Assembly (NCBI RefSeq): GCF_036688685.1
Contig: NZ_JAQQPS010000004.1
Location: 248,001-312,000, forward strand
Length of the DNA stretch: 64,000 nt
Reading direction: 5' to 3'
From: JALYUM01 sp036688685
GTDB lineage: Bacteria > Pseudomonadota > Gammaproteobacteria > Burkholderiales > Burkholderiaceae_D
Below the pieces are notes generated by a model. The model was not told the DNA's origin. It saw only the letters and a program-made list of their open reading frames with translations, and ran no database searches. The first letter of the stretch is position 1; the number at the start of each line of letters is the position of its first letter. Shown piece by piece: positions 16,472-24,756 of the stretch. The position numbers and the translations under genes were made by a program.

Positions 16472-17002
16472 ATGAAGTATGCAGTTCAAGCCGTGCTGGG
16501 CCTCGCGCTGGTCTTCGTCAACCCGGCGTTTGCGGCGTCCGCCGCGCCAGTCTCAACTGTCGCGCCAGCCCACGTGCAGGCCGTGCAGGACCTGCTGGCC
16601 GCCATGCAGGTCGAAAAAGTCCTCAATGGCGTCGCCGCGCGCAGCCGTTACGCCAACGAGGCGCAGCGCCAGGCCGTGTACGCCAAAATCGACAAGACGC
16701 CGCCCGCCGACATTTACCGCCGCCTCGCGGCGCCGCTGACGCCGGTGATCTCCGTCGACACGGCGCTCGAAATGACGCGCTTCTATCGCACCCCCTACGG
16801 CAAGCAGGTCATCCACAAGCGCTACAACAGCGGCGCGCAGATCCAGTTGCCCGGCATGCGTGCCGGCGTGGCGGCGGAAGAGCAGAAGGAGCGCAAGCGC
16901 CCGGCCTATGTCCAGGCGAGCAAGGCGCTGACGGAAGCGGAGCCGGCGATCGACCGCGAAGCATTCAAGTTGCTACAGCAGATCGACAAGGAAAAACGCT
17001 GA
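16472..17002 (+). CDS. DUF2059 family exported protein
   Basis: 176 residues with a signal peptide (hydrophobic 5-18, cut near PAFAAS). The DUF2059 core is visible as ALEMTRFYRTPYGKQVI near residues 90-110. Proteins of this family are periplasmic and of unknown function. The ATG at 16472 has GGGAG upstream (AAAGGGAGCACC). The gene is 29 bp before yciH and may share its message. The charged C-terminal tail (QQIDKEKR) is unremarkable. Confidence 0.85.
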   Translation: MKYAVQAVLGLALVFVNPAFAASAAPVSTVAPAHVQAVQDLLAAMQVEKVLNGVAARSRYANEAQRQAVYAKIDKTPPADIYRRLAAPLTPVISVDTALEMTRFYRTPYGKQVIHKRYNSGAQIQLPGMRAGVAAEEQKERKRPAYVQASKALTEAEPAIDREAFKLLQQIDKEKR

Positions 17003-17031
17003 CCCTTGCGCGCGTCTTCAACACAATCGAC

Positions 17032-17388
17032 ATGAAGCATTCTTCGAACAGCAATCTGGTGTATTCCACCGAGGGCGGGCGCGCGTGTCCCGCATGCCGG
17101 CAGCCGCTCGCTCAGTGCGCGTGCCAGGCGAAAGCGCTGGTGCAAGGCGATGGGGTGGTGCGCGTGTCGCGCCAGTTGAAAGGGCGGGGTGGCAAAACCG
17201 TCACCCTGGTCAAGGGACTGGCGCTCGACGCCACCGAACTGGCCCTGCTCGGCAAGCAGTTGCGCACAGCCTGCGGTGCGGGCGGCACGGTCAAGGATGG
17301 CGTGATCGAGGTGCAGGGCGACCACTGCGAGGCGATCATGGCGGCGCTGCGCAAGCATGGACACCGGCCGCAGCAAGCCGGCGGCTGA
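17032..17388 (+). CDS. yciH: SUI1/eIF1-like translation factor YciH
   Basis: 118 residues. The N-terminal part contains cysteines in ACPACRQPLAQCAC, typical of the bacterial form, and the SUI1 fold covers about residues 40-112 (GRGGKTVTLVKGLAL, then LRTACGAGGTVKDGVIEVQG). Eukaryotic eIF1 controls start-codon choice, and bacterial YciH is proposed to affect translation initiation under stress. It ends 10 bp before the convergent TetR gene. No terminator is seen between them. Confidence 0.93.
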   Translation: MKHSSNSNLVYSTEGGRACPACRQPLAQCACQAKALVQGDGVVRVSRQLKGRGGKTVTLVKGLALDATELALLGKQLRTACGAGGTVKDGVIEVQGDHCEAIMAALRKHGHRPQQAGG

Positions 17389-17398
17389 AGGCGCCGTC

Positions 17399-18010
17399 TC
17401 AGGTCATCATCAAGGCCCGCATCGCCACCCGGCAAGCCTCGACCAGATTGGCGCGGTCGAGGCCAGGGTCCTGCAGGGTGCGCAGCGGCAGCCCATTGAA
17501 CATCGCGATCATGGCGCTGGTGCGGCCTTCGACCGTTCGCGCGTCGGCCGCAAGGGCGCGTTGTTCGCGCCCTTGTTTGATCAGCGCGTGCAAGCGGATG
17601 CGCGCATCTGCGTCGGCCGCCTGCAGCGCCGCGGCGATCACCGGATTGCGCGACGCTTCTGCGTACATTTCCAGCGACATGCCCCAGATCGCGGTATCGA
17701 GCTGCTCGTCGACGATTTCGACGATTTCCTCAACCATGTATTCGAGCGGGTCGGCCTGCTGGCTGACGTTGAGCAGCTTGTCGTTGACGTGCTCCATGCG
17801 CATGGCCACGAACGCCATGATGATCGCATCCTTGTTGTCGAAATAATTGTAGATATGGCCGGCGCTCATGCCGGCCTGCTTTGAAATTTCGGCCATGCTG
17901 GCGCCGTGAAAGCCGCTGCGGGCAAAGCAGACGGCGGCCGCGTCGAGGACCTGGGCACGCCGATGTCGGGCGCGCTCAGGGTCGGTATGGCGTTTGACGA
18001 TGGTGCTCAT
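17399..18010 (-). CDS. TetR-family regulator next to the RND operon
   Basis: 203 residues. The N-terminal helix-turn-helix (about 15-62) includes FHGASMAEISKQAGMSAGHIYNYF, and the rest is a helical ligand pocket. The ATG at 18010 was chosen because the canonical TetR start follows it and AGGGA stands upstream. It lies 120 bp downstream of the efflux operon in the same direction and could be read from it. It is one of two TetR genes beside the operon and a good candidate for the efflux repressor, but which of the two binds the palindrome at 23928 is not shown by the sequence. Confidence 0.9.
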   Translation of the reverse strand: MSTIVKRHTDPERARHRRAQVLDAAAVCFARSGFHGASMAEISKQAGMSAGHIYNYFDNKDAIIMAFVAMRMEHVNDKLLNVSQQADPLEYMVEEIVEIVDEQLDTAIWGMSLEMYAEASRNPVIAAALQAADADARIRLHALIKQGREQRALAADARTVEGRTSAMIAMFNGLPLRTLQDPGLDRANLVEACRVAMRALMMT

Positions 18011-18130
18011 GCTGTCCCTACTGTTGTTTTTATCTGCCGCGCAGGCGCGCGAACTGTATTGTCGCATTGCGCCTGCCGATGCTGCAAACGGTGCGGCGCA
18101 ACGTGCCGTACGCTGCGCATCCGTGCTGGT

Positions 18131-19564
18131 TTAACCACCCTGACGCACGCGCTCCGGCTGCCAGCCGCCGCCCAGTACCTTGTACAGCGTGACCGCATTG
18201 CTCGAACGTGCCAGGCGCGTCGTGATCATGCCTTGCTGCGCGGCGTACAGCGTGCGCTGCGCGATCAGCGCGTTCAGGTAGGTATCTGCGCCCAGCTTGT
18301 AGCGCGCTTCATAGATGCGGTAGCTTTTCGTCGCCGCCTCCACCAGCGCCAGTTGCGCGTTCATGCGCGCGTCGATGGTGCCGCGCGTGGCCAGTGCGTC
18401 GGACACTTCGCCGAACGCCGTCTGGATCGCCTTTTCGTACTGCGCCACGGCGATCTGGTCGTCCACCTTGGCGATGGCCAGGTTGGCGCGGTTCACGCCA
18501 CCGTCGAAAATGGGCAGATTGATCGACGGCGCAAAGCTCCACGCTCCCGAGCCGCCCTTGAACAGGCCGGACAAGCTGCTGCTCTGGCTGCCGCCGGATG
18601 CGGTCAGCGAGATACTCGGGAAGAACGCGGCGCGCGCCACGCCGATGTTGGCGTTGGCGGCACGCAGCAGACGTTCGGCTTGCAGGATGTCCGGGCGCGC
18701 TTCGAGCAAACTGGAAGGCAGGCCGGCCGGAATGGCGGCCATCGTCGTGACATTCTCGAATTCACCCTGTGGTATCAAGCCCTCTGGCAGGGCGCTGCCC
18801 ACCAGCAGCGTCAAGGCATTCACGTCGATCGCCACTTGCGCCGTGTACACCGCCAGGTCGCTCTTCGCGGTTGCCACCGAGGTCTGGGCATTGTAGACGT
18901 CCACACCCGAGGTGGCGCCGGCGGCCAGGCGTTTTGTGCTCAGGTCAAAACTGGTCTGCTGGCTGGCCACCGTCTCTGCGGCCAGCTTCAGGCGCTGCTG
19001 GTCGGCGCTCAGGGTGGCGTAGGCAATAGCCACTTGCGACACCAGCGCGATCTGCTGCGCGCGGCGTGCATCTTCTGTGCCCAGGTAGGTTTGCAGGCCC
19101 GCTTCCGACAGGTTGCGCAGTTTGCCGAAAAAATCGAGTTCGTACGAGGCCAGCGCCAGGCCACCCGAATAGGTGTGGCTGACCGTGGCCTGGTTGCCGG
19201 TGACGCTGCCCGGTGTGCGGCTTGCCGTTTCCGACAGATTGGCCGACAGCGACGGCAGCAGGGCGGCGCGATCGATGTCGTACTGGGCGCGCGCCGCTTC
19301 GATGTTCAGGCTCGACACCCGCAGGTCGCGGTTGTTGGCCAGGGCCAGCGCGATCAGCTGGCGCAATGCGGCGTCGGCGAAATAATCGCGCCAGGCGATT
19401 TGCGCGACCGGAGTCGCGTCGGCCGCGGCCACCGGCACGCCCTGGTAGGCGGCGCCGGTCGGGAAGGCTGGCGCCACCGTGGCGGCCGGGCGTTCATACA
19501 CCGGCGCCAGGCTGCAGCCGGTCAGCAGAGACATCACTGCCATCGTCAAGATCGTGTGCTTCAT
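18131..19564 (-). CDS. Outer-membrane efflux lipoprotein, OprM/NodT family
   Basis: 477 residues and the outer-membrane channel of a tripartite RND pump. The lipoprotein signal ends in the lipobox LLTGC (cysteine at about residue 17). Two TolC-like repeats follow, each with long coiled-coil helices (ALANNRDLRVSSLNIEAARA in the first repeat). Its ATG overlaps the stop of the RND permease by 4 bp, so translation is coupled. Last gene of the operon. Confidence 0.94.
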   Translation of the reverse strand: MKHTILTMAVMSLLTGCSLAPVYERPAATVAPAFPTGAAYQGVPVAAADATPVAQIAWRDYFADAALRQLIALALANNRDLRVSSLNIEAARAQYDIDRAALLPSLSANLSETASRTPGSVTGNQATVSHTYSGGLALASYELDFFGKLRNLSEAGLQTYLGTEDARRAQQIALVSQVAIAYATLSADQQRLKLAAETVASQQTSFDLSTKRLAAGATSGVDVYNAQTSVATAKSDLAVYTAQVAIDVNALTLLVGSALPEGLIPQGEFENVTTMAAIPAGLPSSLLEARPDILQAERLLRAANANIGVARAAFFPSISLTASGGSQSSSLSGLFKGGSGAWSFAPSINLPIFDGGVNRANLAIAKVDDQIAVAQYEKAIQTAFGEVSDALATRGTIDARMNAQLALVEAATKSYRIYEARYKLGADTYLNALIAQRTLYAAQQGMITTRLARSSNAVTLYKVLGGGWQPERVRQGG

Positions 19565-22500
19565 GCTTTTACCTCATCAGATTTTTTTTGCGCTGTGGTT
19601 TTGCTGAATCGGGCGCGCACCAGTACGAAGAACACCGGCACGAAGAAAATGCCCAGGATGGTCGAGGTCAGCATCCCGCCCAGCACGCCGATACCGATGG
19701 CGTTCTGGCTACCCGACCCGGCGCCGCTGGAAATGGCCAGCGGCAGCACGCCCAGGCCGAACGCGATCGAGGTCATCAAAATCGGACGCAAGCGCATGTG
19801 CACCGCCTGCAGCGTGGCGTCGACCAGTTCGACACCGGTTTCCTGCAGGTCCTTGGCAAACTCCACGATCAAGATCGCATTTTTCGCCGCCAGTCCCACC
19901 ACCGTGAGCAGGCCCACCTGGAAGTAGACGTCGTTCGACAGGCCGAAAATGGACGTCGCCAGCACCGTACCGAGAATCCCGATCGGCACCACCAGCAACA
20001 CCGAGAATGGAATCGACCAGCTTTCATACAGCGCGGCCAGACACAGGAACACGATCAGCAGCGAGATGCTGTAGAGCTGGACGGTCTGGTTGCCCGAGGC
20101 GCGCTCTTCGATCGACAGGCCGGTCCACTCGTAGCCGATGCCCGGCGGCAGTTTGGCCATCAGTTTTTCCATCTCCGCCATCGCGGCGCCGGAACTCTGG
20201 CCCGGGGCCGGGCTGCCCTGGATGTTGGCCGAGGACAGGCCGTTGTAGCGTTCCAGTCGTGGTGAGGCATAAATCCACTTGCCCGAGGCGAAGGCGGAGA
20301 AGGGCACCATCGCGCCGGCGCTGTTACGCACCGACCATTTATCGAGGTCTTCCGGCGCCATGCGGTCGGCCGGCTCGCCCTGGATGTACACCTTCTTGAC
20401 GCGGCCGCGGTCGACGAAGTCGTTGATGTAGGCGCTACCCCAGCCGGTCGACAGCACCGCGTTCACGTCGGCCACCGTCAGGCCCAGCGCAGTGGCTTTC
20501 TGCTGGTCGATGGTGATCTTGTACTGCGGCGTGTCTTCCATGCCGTTCGGGCGCACCGCCATCACGATCTTGCTTTGCGCGGCCATGCCGAGCAGCTGGT
20601 TACGGGCGTTCATCAAGGCCTCGTGGCCGAGCGCGCCCTGGTCCTGCAACTGCAAATCGAAGCCGCTGGCGTTACCCAGTTCCAGCACGGCTGGCGGCGC
20701 GAAGGCGAACACCTGGCCATCCTTGATACTCTGGAAGAAGCCCATGGCGCGGCCGACGATGGCGTTCACCTTGGCGTCCTTGCCTTTGCGCTCGGACCAG
20801 TCCTTCATGCGCACAAAGGCGATGCCGCTGTTCTGGCCATTGCCCGAGAAGCTGAAACCGGCCACCGCGAACACCGAGGCGACATTGGCTTTTTCAGACT
20901 GCAGATAATGCTGTTCGACCTGCTCGATCACTTTCAGGGTGCGCTCCTGGGTCGCGCCGGTGGGCAATTGAACCTGGGTGAACATGACGCCCTGGTCTTC
21001 TTCCGGCAGGAACGAGGTGGGCAGGCGCATGAACACGAAGGCCAGCACGCCGACCAGCACGGCGAACACGATCATCACGCGGCCGCCACGTTTCAGGAGG
21101 GTGCCGACCAGGCCCTGATATTTGGTGGTGCCCTTGTCGAAATTGCGGTTGAACCAGCCAAAGAAACCGGTCGATCTGGCCTTGTGGCCTTTTGCGACGG
21201 GTTTCAGCAAGGTCGCGCACAGGGCCGGCGTGAACACCATCGCGACGATCACCGACAGCACCATCGCGGACACGATCGTGATCGAGAACTGGCGGTAAAT
21301 CACGCCGGTCGAGCCGCCGAAGAAGGCCATCGGCACGAACACGGCCGACAGCACCAGCGCGATACCGACCAGCGCACCGGTAATTTCTCCCATCGATTTG
21401 CGGGTCGCGTCCAGCGGCGACAGGCCTTCTTCGCTCATGATGCGCTCGACGTTTTCCACCACCACGATGGCGTCATCGACCAGCAGGCCAATGGCCAGCA
21501 CGACGGCGAACATGGTCAGCGTGTTGATGGAGTAGCCCAGTGCCGACAGGATGCCGAAGGTCCCCAGCAGCACGACCGGCACGGCCATGGTCGGGATGAT
21601 GGTGGCGCGCAGATTTTGCAGGAACAGATACATCACCAGGAACACCAGCACGATCGCCTCGATCAGCGTTTTCACCACTTCTTCGATCGACAGCGTGACG
21701 AAGGGCGTGGTGTCGAAGGCAGTCACGGCTTTCAGGCCGGGCGGGAATTGTTTGCTCATCTGGGCGATGCGGGCGTTGACAGCTTTGGCGGTATCGAGCG
21801 CATTCGCGCCGGTGGCCAGCTTGATGGCCAAACCGCTGGCGGGCTTCCCATTGAACCTGGCCAGCACGCGGTAGCTTTCGCTGCCCAGTTCCATGCGGGC
21901 GACGTCGCGCAGATACGTGGTGGCGCCGTTGGCACTGGTTTTCAGCCTGATTGCGCCGAACTGTTCGACCGTTTGCAGGCGGCTCTGGGCGGTGATGGTG
22001 GCATTGAGTTGCTGGCCTTTGACGGCTGGCAGGCCGCCCAGTTCACCGGCCGATACTTCGGTATTTTGCGCGCTGACGGCCGCGATGACGTCGGCTGGCG
22101 TGAGCTGGAAGCTGCGCAGCTTGACCGGGTCGAGCCAGATCCGCATCGCGTATTGCGAGCCGAAGTTCTGGACGTCGCCCACGCCTTCGACGCGCGAAAT
22201 CGGGTCGAGGACGCTGGCAGTGACGTAGTCGCCGATGTCGGCCTGCTTCATGCTGCCGTCTTCGGATACAAAGCCGAGCACCATCAGGAAGTTCTTGGTG
22301 GCTTTCGCGACCACCAGGCCCTGCTGCGTGACTTCGTTCGGCAGCAAGGGCGTGGCCAGCTGCAGCTTGTTCTGCACCTGCACCTGCGCGATGTCGGGAT
22401 TGGTGCCGCTCTTGAACGTCAAGGTCAAGCTGATGCCGCCGGCCGAGTCGGACGAGGACGACATATAGCTCAGCCCGTCGATCCCCTTCATCTTTTGTTC

Positions 22501-22698
22501 GATGACCTGGGTGACGGCGTCTTCCACCGTCTTGGCGGAAGCGCCCGGATAGGTGCCGGAAATGGAAATCGATGGCGGCGCGATGGCCGGGTACTGCGCA
22601 ATCGGCAGGCTCATGATCGCCAGGACACCGGCGAGCATGATGACGATGGCGACCACCCAGGCAAAGATGGGGCGGTCGATGAAAAAGCGTGACAACAT
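19561..22698 (-). CDS. RND multidrug efflux permease, HAE1 (AcrB/MexB) type
   Basis: 1,045 residues, the normal HAE1 length, with 12 predicted membrane segments in two halves. Proton-relay residues are present: the aspartate pair in GLLVDDAIVVVENVER (TM4) and the lysine in GLAAKNAILIVEFAK (TM10). The periplasmic pore and docking domains lie between TM1/2 and TM7/8. It exchanges protons for lipophilic drugs, detergents or solvents, which leave through the outer-membrane partner. The ATG at 22698 begins the usual MLSRFFIDRPIFAWV. It overlaps the next gene by 4 bp and follows the adaptor by 28 bp. Confidence 0.97.
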   Translation of the reverse strand: MLSRFFIDRPIFAWVVAIVIMLAGVLAIMSLPIAQYPAIAPPSISISGTYPGASAKTVEDAVTQVIEQKMKGIDGLSYMSSSSDSAGGISLTLTFKSGTNPDIAQVQVQNKLQLATPLLPNEVTQQGLVVAKATKNFLMVLGFVSEDGSMKQADIGDYVTASVLDPISRVEGVGDVQNFGSQYAMRIWLDPVKLRSFQLTPADVIAAVSAQNTEVSAGELGGLPAVKGQQLNATITAQSRLQTVEQFGAIRLKTSANGATTYLRDVARMELGSESYRVLARFNGKPASGLAIKLATGANALDTAKAVNARIAQMSKQFPPGLKAVTAFDTTPFVTLSIEEVVKTLIEAIVLVFLVMYLFLQNLRATIIPTMAVPVVLLGTFGILSALGYSINTLTMFAVVLAIGLLVDDAIVVVENVERIMSEEGLSPLDATRKSMGEITGALVGIALVLSAVFVPMAFFGGSTGVIYRQFSITIVSAMVLSVIVAMVFTPALCATLLKPVAKGHKARSTGFFGWFNRNFDKGTTKYQGLVGTLLKRGGRVMIVFAVLVGVLAFVFMRLPTSFLPEEDQGVMFTQVQLPTGATQERTLKVIEQVEQHYLQSEKANVASVFAVAGFSFSGNGQNSGIAFVRMKDWSERKGKDAKVNAIVGRAMGFFQSIKDGQVFAFAPPAVLELGNASGFDLQLQDQGALGHEALMNARNQLLGMAAQSKIVMAVRPNGMEDTPQYKITIDQQKATALGLTVADVNAVLSTGWGSAYINDFVDRGRVKKVYIQGEPADRMAPEDLDKWSVRNSAGAMVPFSAFASGKWIYASPRLERYNGLSSANIQGSPAPGQSSGAAMAEMEKLMAKLPPGIGYEWTGLSIEERASGNQTVQLYSISLLIVFLCLAALYESWSIPFSVLLVVPIGILGTVLATSIFGLSNDVYFQVGLLTVVGLAAKNAILIVEFAKDLQETGVELVDATLQAVHMRLRPILMTSIAFGLGVLPLAISSGAGSGSQNAIGIGVLGGMLTSTILGIFFVPVFFVLVRARFSKTTAQKKSDEVKA

Positions 22699-22726
22699 AA
22701 GAGAGGGCTCCTGGATTGGGTGGGAT

Positions 22727-23890
22727 TTAAGGAGCGCTCTTGGCGGCTGCTGGTGCGATCCTGGCAGGGCTGCCCGGCTTGATCTTTTGCAGACCCTCGA
22801 CGATGACGAGGTCGTCGGCAACCAGTCCGGAGGTGACCAGCCACTTGTCGCCGTAGGTGCCGCCGGTGGTCAGAATCTTCTGGGCCACCTTGCCGTCTTT
22901 GCCCAGCACCATGGCGGTCGCTTCGCCCTTGGCATTGCGGCTTACGCCCACTTGCGGCACCAGCATGGCGTCGTTCTTGACGCCGGATTCGACCACCGCG
23001 CGGACGAACATGCCCGGCAGCAGATTCTGTTTCGGGTTTGGAAACAGGGCGCGCAGCGTGACGTTGCCGGTGCTGGTGTCGACGCTCACGTCGGCAAATT
23101 GCAGCTTGCCGGTTGCACCGTAGGCGGTGCCGTCCGACAGCATCAGGGTAACGTTGGCCTGCTTGCCGGCCGACGTCAGGTCGCCGCTGTCGAGGTCGCG
23201 TTTCAGCTTCAACAGCGCATCGCTGGACTGGGTCACGTCGACGTAGATCGGGTCGAGTTGCTGGACGGTGGTGAGCGCGGTTTCCTGGGCGGCTGTGACC
23301 AATGCACCGGGGGTAACGGTGGACCTGCCGATGCGGCCGCTGATCGGCGCGTAGACGTGGGTGTATTGCAGGTTGATCTGCGCAGTGGCGAGCGCGGCCC
23401 TGGCGGTTTCGACATCGGCCTTGGCCTGGGCGTCGGCAGCCACCGAATTTTCGTAGTCGGCGCGGCTGACGCCTTCGATATCGAGCAATTCCTTGTTGCG
23501 CCTGGCGGCCGGGCCGCTGCTGAGCAAGCTGGCCTGGGCGCGCACCAGCGCCGCCTTGGCCGAGTTCACCGACGCCTGGTAGGTGGCCGGGTCGATCTGG
23601 TACAGCGCGGTACCGGCTTTCACGTCCGCCCCCTCGGTGAATAGGCGCTTCTGGATCAGTCCGCTCACCTGCGGGCGCACGTCGGCGACCTGGAAGGCGT
23701 TGGTGCGGCCCGGCAACTCGGTACTCATCTTCAGCGGTGCGACCACCACTTTGTAGACTTGTACTTCCGGGATTTGCGGCGGTGGCGCTGCTTGCTCCTT
23801 CTTCCCGCAGGCGGTCAGGATCAAGGTGGCGCACGCCAGAGCGATGGCGCTGGCAGTGCGTAGGGCGGGCGTGTAAAAAGGAGAGGTCAT
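22727..23890 (-). CDS. RND efflux periplasmic adaptor (membrane fusion lipoprotein)
   Basis: 387 residues. The signal ends in the lipobox LILTAC, so the protein is anchored to the inner membrane by a lipid. The lipoyl-like halves (VRPQVSGLIQKRLFTEGADV and VYAPISGRIGRSTVTPGALV) flank an alpha-helical hairpin (about 95-165), followed by beta-barrel and membrane-proximal domains. It bridges the permease and the outer-membrane channel. The ATG at 23890 lacks a strong Shine-Dalgarno sequence but fits the lipobox. First gene of the operon, directly under the palindromic operator. Confidence 0.95.
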   Translation of the reverse strand: MTSPFYTPALRTASAIALACATLILTACGKKEQAAPPPQIPEVQVYKVVVAPLKMSTELPGRTNAFQVADVRPQVSGLIQKRLFTEGADVKAGTALYQIDPATYQASVNSAKAALVRAQASLLSSGPAARRNKELLDIEGVSRADYENSVAADAQAKADVETARAALATAQINLQYTHVYAPISGRIGRSTVTPGALVTAAQETALTTVQQLDPIYVDVTQSSDALLKLKRDLDSGDLTSAGKQANVTLMLSDGTAYGATGKLQFADVSVDTSTGNVTLRALFPNPKQNLLPGMFVRAVVESGVKNDAMLVPQVGVSRNAKGEATAMVLGKDGKVAQKILTTGGTYGDKWLVTSGLVADDLVIVEGLQKIKPGSPARIAPAAAKSAP

Positions 23891-23927
23891 ACGGGAGCTT
23901 TCTGCGAGGAAATAATGTGGACTTTTC

Positions 23928-23949
23928 TTAGAATGAACGATCATTCTAA
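23928..23949. promoter_or_regulatory. TetR-type operator of the RND operon
   Basis: TTAGAATGA-ACGA-TCATTCTAA: 9-bp arms with perfect symmetry, 38 bp before the adaptor start. This is the size and layout of a TetR-family operator. It covers the spacer and -10 region of the predicted minus-strand promoter, so binding would block transcription. Confidence 0.8.
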
Positions 23950-23958
23950 TTAAGTCAA
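23930..23958 (-). promoter_or_regulatory. Promoter of the RND operon
   Basis: On the minus strand TTGACT (23953-23958) is followed after 17 bp by CATTCT (23930-23935). The -35 is good and the -10 weak. The -10 is part of the palindrome, as expected for a repressed promoter. Confidence 0.55.
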
Positions 23959-23996
23959 GCACATCCCAGCGTCCCTGATGGCGCCTTAAGAGTTCT

Positions 23997-24632
23997 TTAC
24001 GGCAAGTCGTTTGGGATTACCAACCGCAAGATTGCATTCACCCGCTGGGTGAGTTCGGCGTCCGCCAAGGGCGCGGCAATGCCGAGGGCCAGCTTGCGTT
24101 GGCGTTCGGACGCAACCATGGTCAGCACGAATTCCGCGGTCAAACCCGGGTCAGCGATGGTCAGGAATTTTTTTCTGTCCATGCGTTGCAGCCAGCTCGC
24201 CAGCTTGTCGAAGCCGTGCGCCATGCGCGCGCTGTGATACGCCGCGCCGATGGCCGGATAACGGCTGCGCTCGCGAATTGCCAGCACCAGGATGCCGACT
24301 GCACTCGGGCCGCAGGCCAGGCCGGCCCACAGTGTCAGGAAGCGCGCCAGGACGGCGACGGCCTGGCCGGGCGACGCCACCGGGTCGTCGAGCATGGCGG
24401 TGACGGTCTCGACATCGCGCCGGATCACCAGGGCCAGCAACGCTTCTTTACTGGAAATGGCGGTGTACACCGTGCGCTTCGACACTTTGGCCCGTGCGGC
24501 AATCTGCGCCACGCTCAGGTCGGCGTCTGCACCTTGCTCGGCCAGCAGGTCGCTGGTCGCCTGCACCAGCCGGTCGATCAATTGTGCTGGCGTGTAGACA
24601 GCTGGCCTGCCTACCTTCGGTTTTGCTTCCAT
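23997..24632 (-). CDS. TetR-family regulator between RND operon and gcd
   Basis: 211 residues with the helix-turn-helix at about 30-65 (LSVAQIAARAKVSKRTVYTAIS). A C-terminal TetR core follows, of the type with EFVLTMVASERQRKLALG. It starts 124 bp from the divergent gcd gene, and a symmetrical AAACC-N4-GGTTT site lies in that gap, so self-control and control of gcd are likely. It is also 106 bp upstream of the efflux operon in the same direction, so a role there cannot be excluded. Confidence 0.9.
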   Translation of the reverse strand: MEAKPKVGRPAVYTPAQLIDRLVQATSDLLAEQGADADLSVAQIAARAKVSKRTVYTAISSKEALLALVIRRDVETVTAMLDDPVASPGQAVAVLARFLTLWAGLACGPSAVGILVLAIRERSRYPAIGAAYHSARMAHGFDKLASWLQRMDRKKFLTIADPGLTAEFVLTMVASERQRKLALGIAAPLADAELTQRVNAILRLVIPNDLP

Positions 24633-24687
24633 ATACAGCTTTCGGTTTCAGATGATCTGGTTCTGAAAGAATTATACGATAATTAAG

Positions 24688-24701
24688 AAACCAATCGGTT
24701 T
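24688..24701. promoter_or_regulatory. Candidate TetR operator between tetR and gcd
   Basis: AAACC-AATC-GGTTT, a perfect 5-bp inverted repeat in the only intergenic space shared by the divergent TetR and glucose dehydrogenase genes. Its sequence differs from the palindrome at 23928, which suggests the two TetR proteins have different targets. Confidence 0.5.
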
Positions 24702-24756
24702 ACAAATTGTTTTTGTGGGTCTACCATAAGCCGATACCAACACATTTTGGATAACC

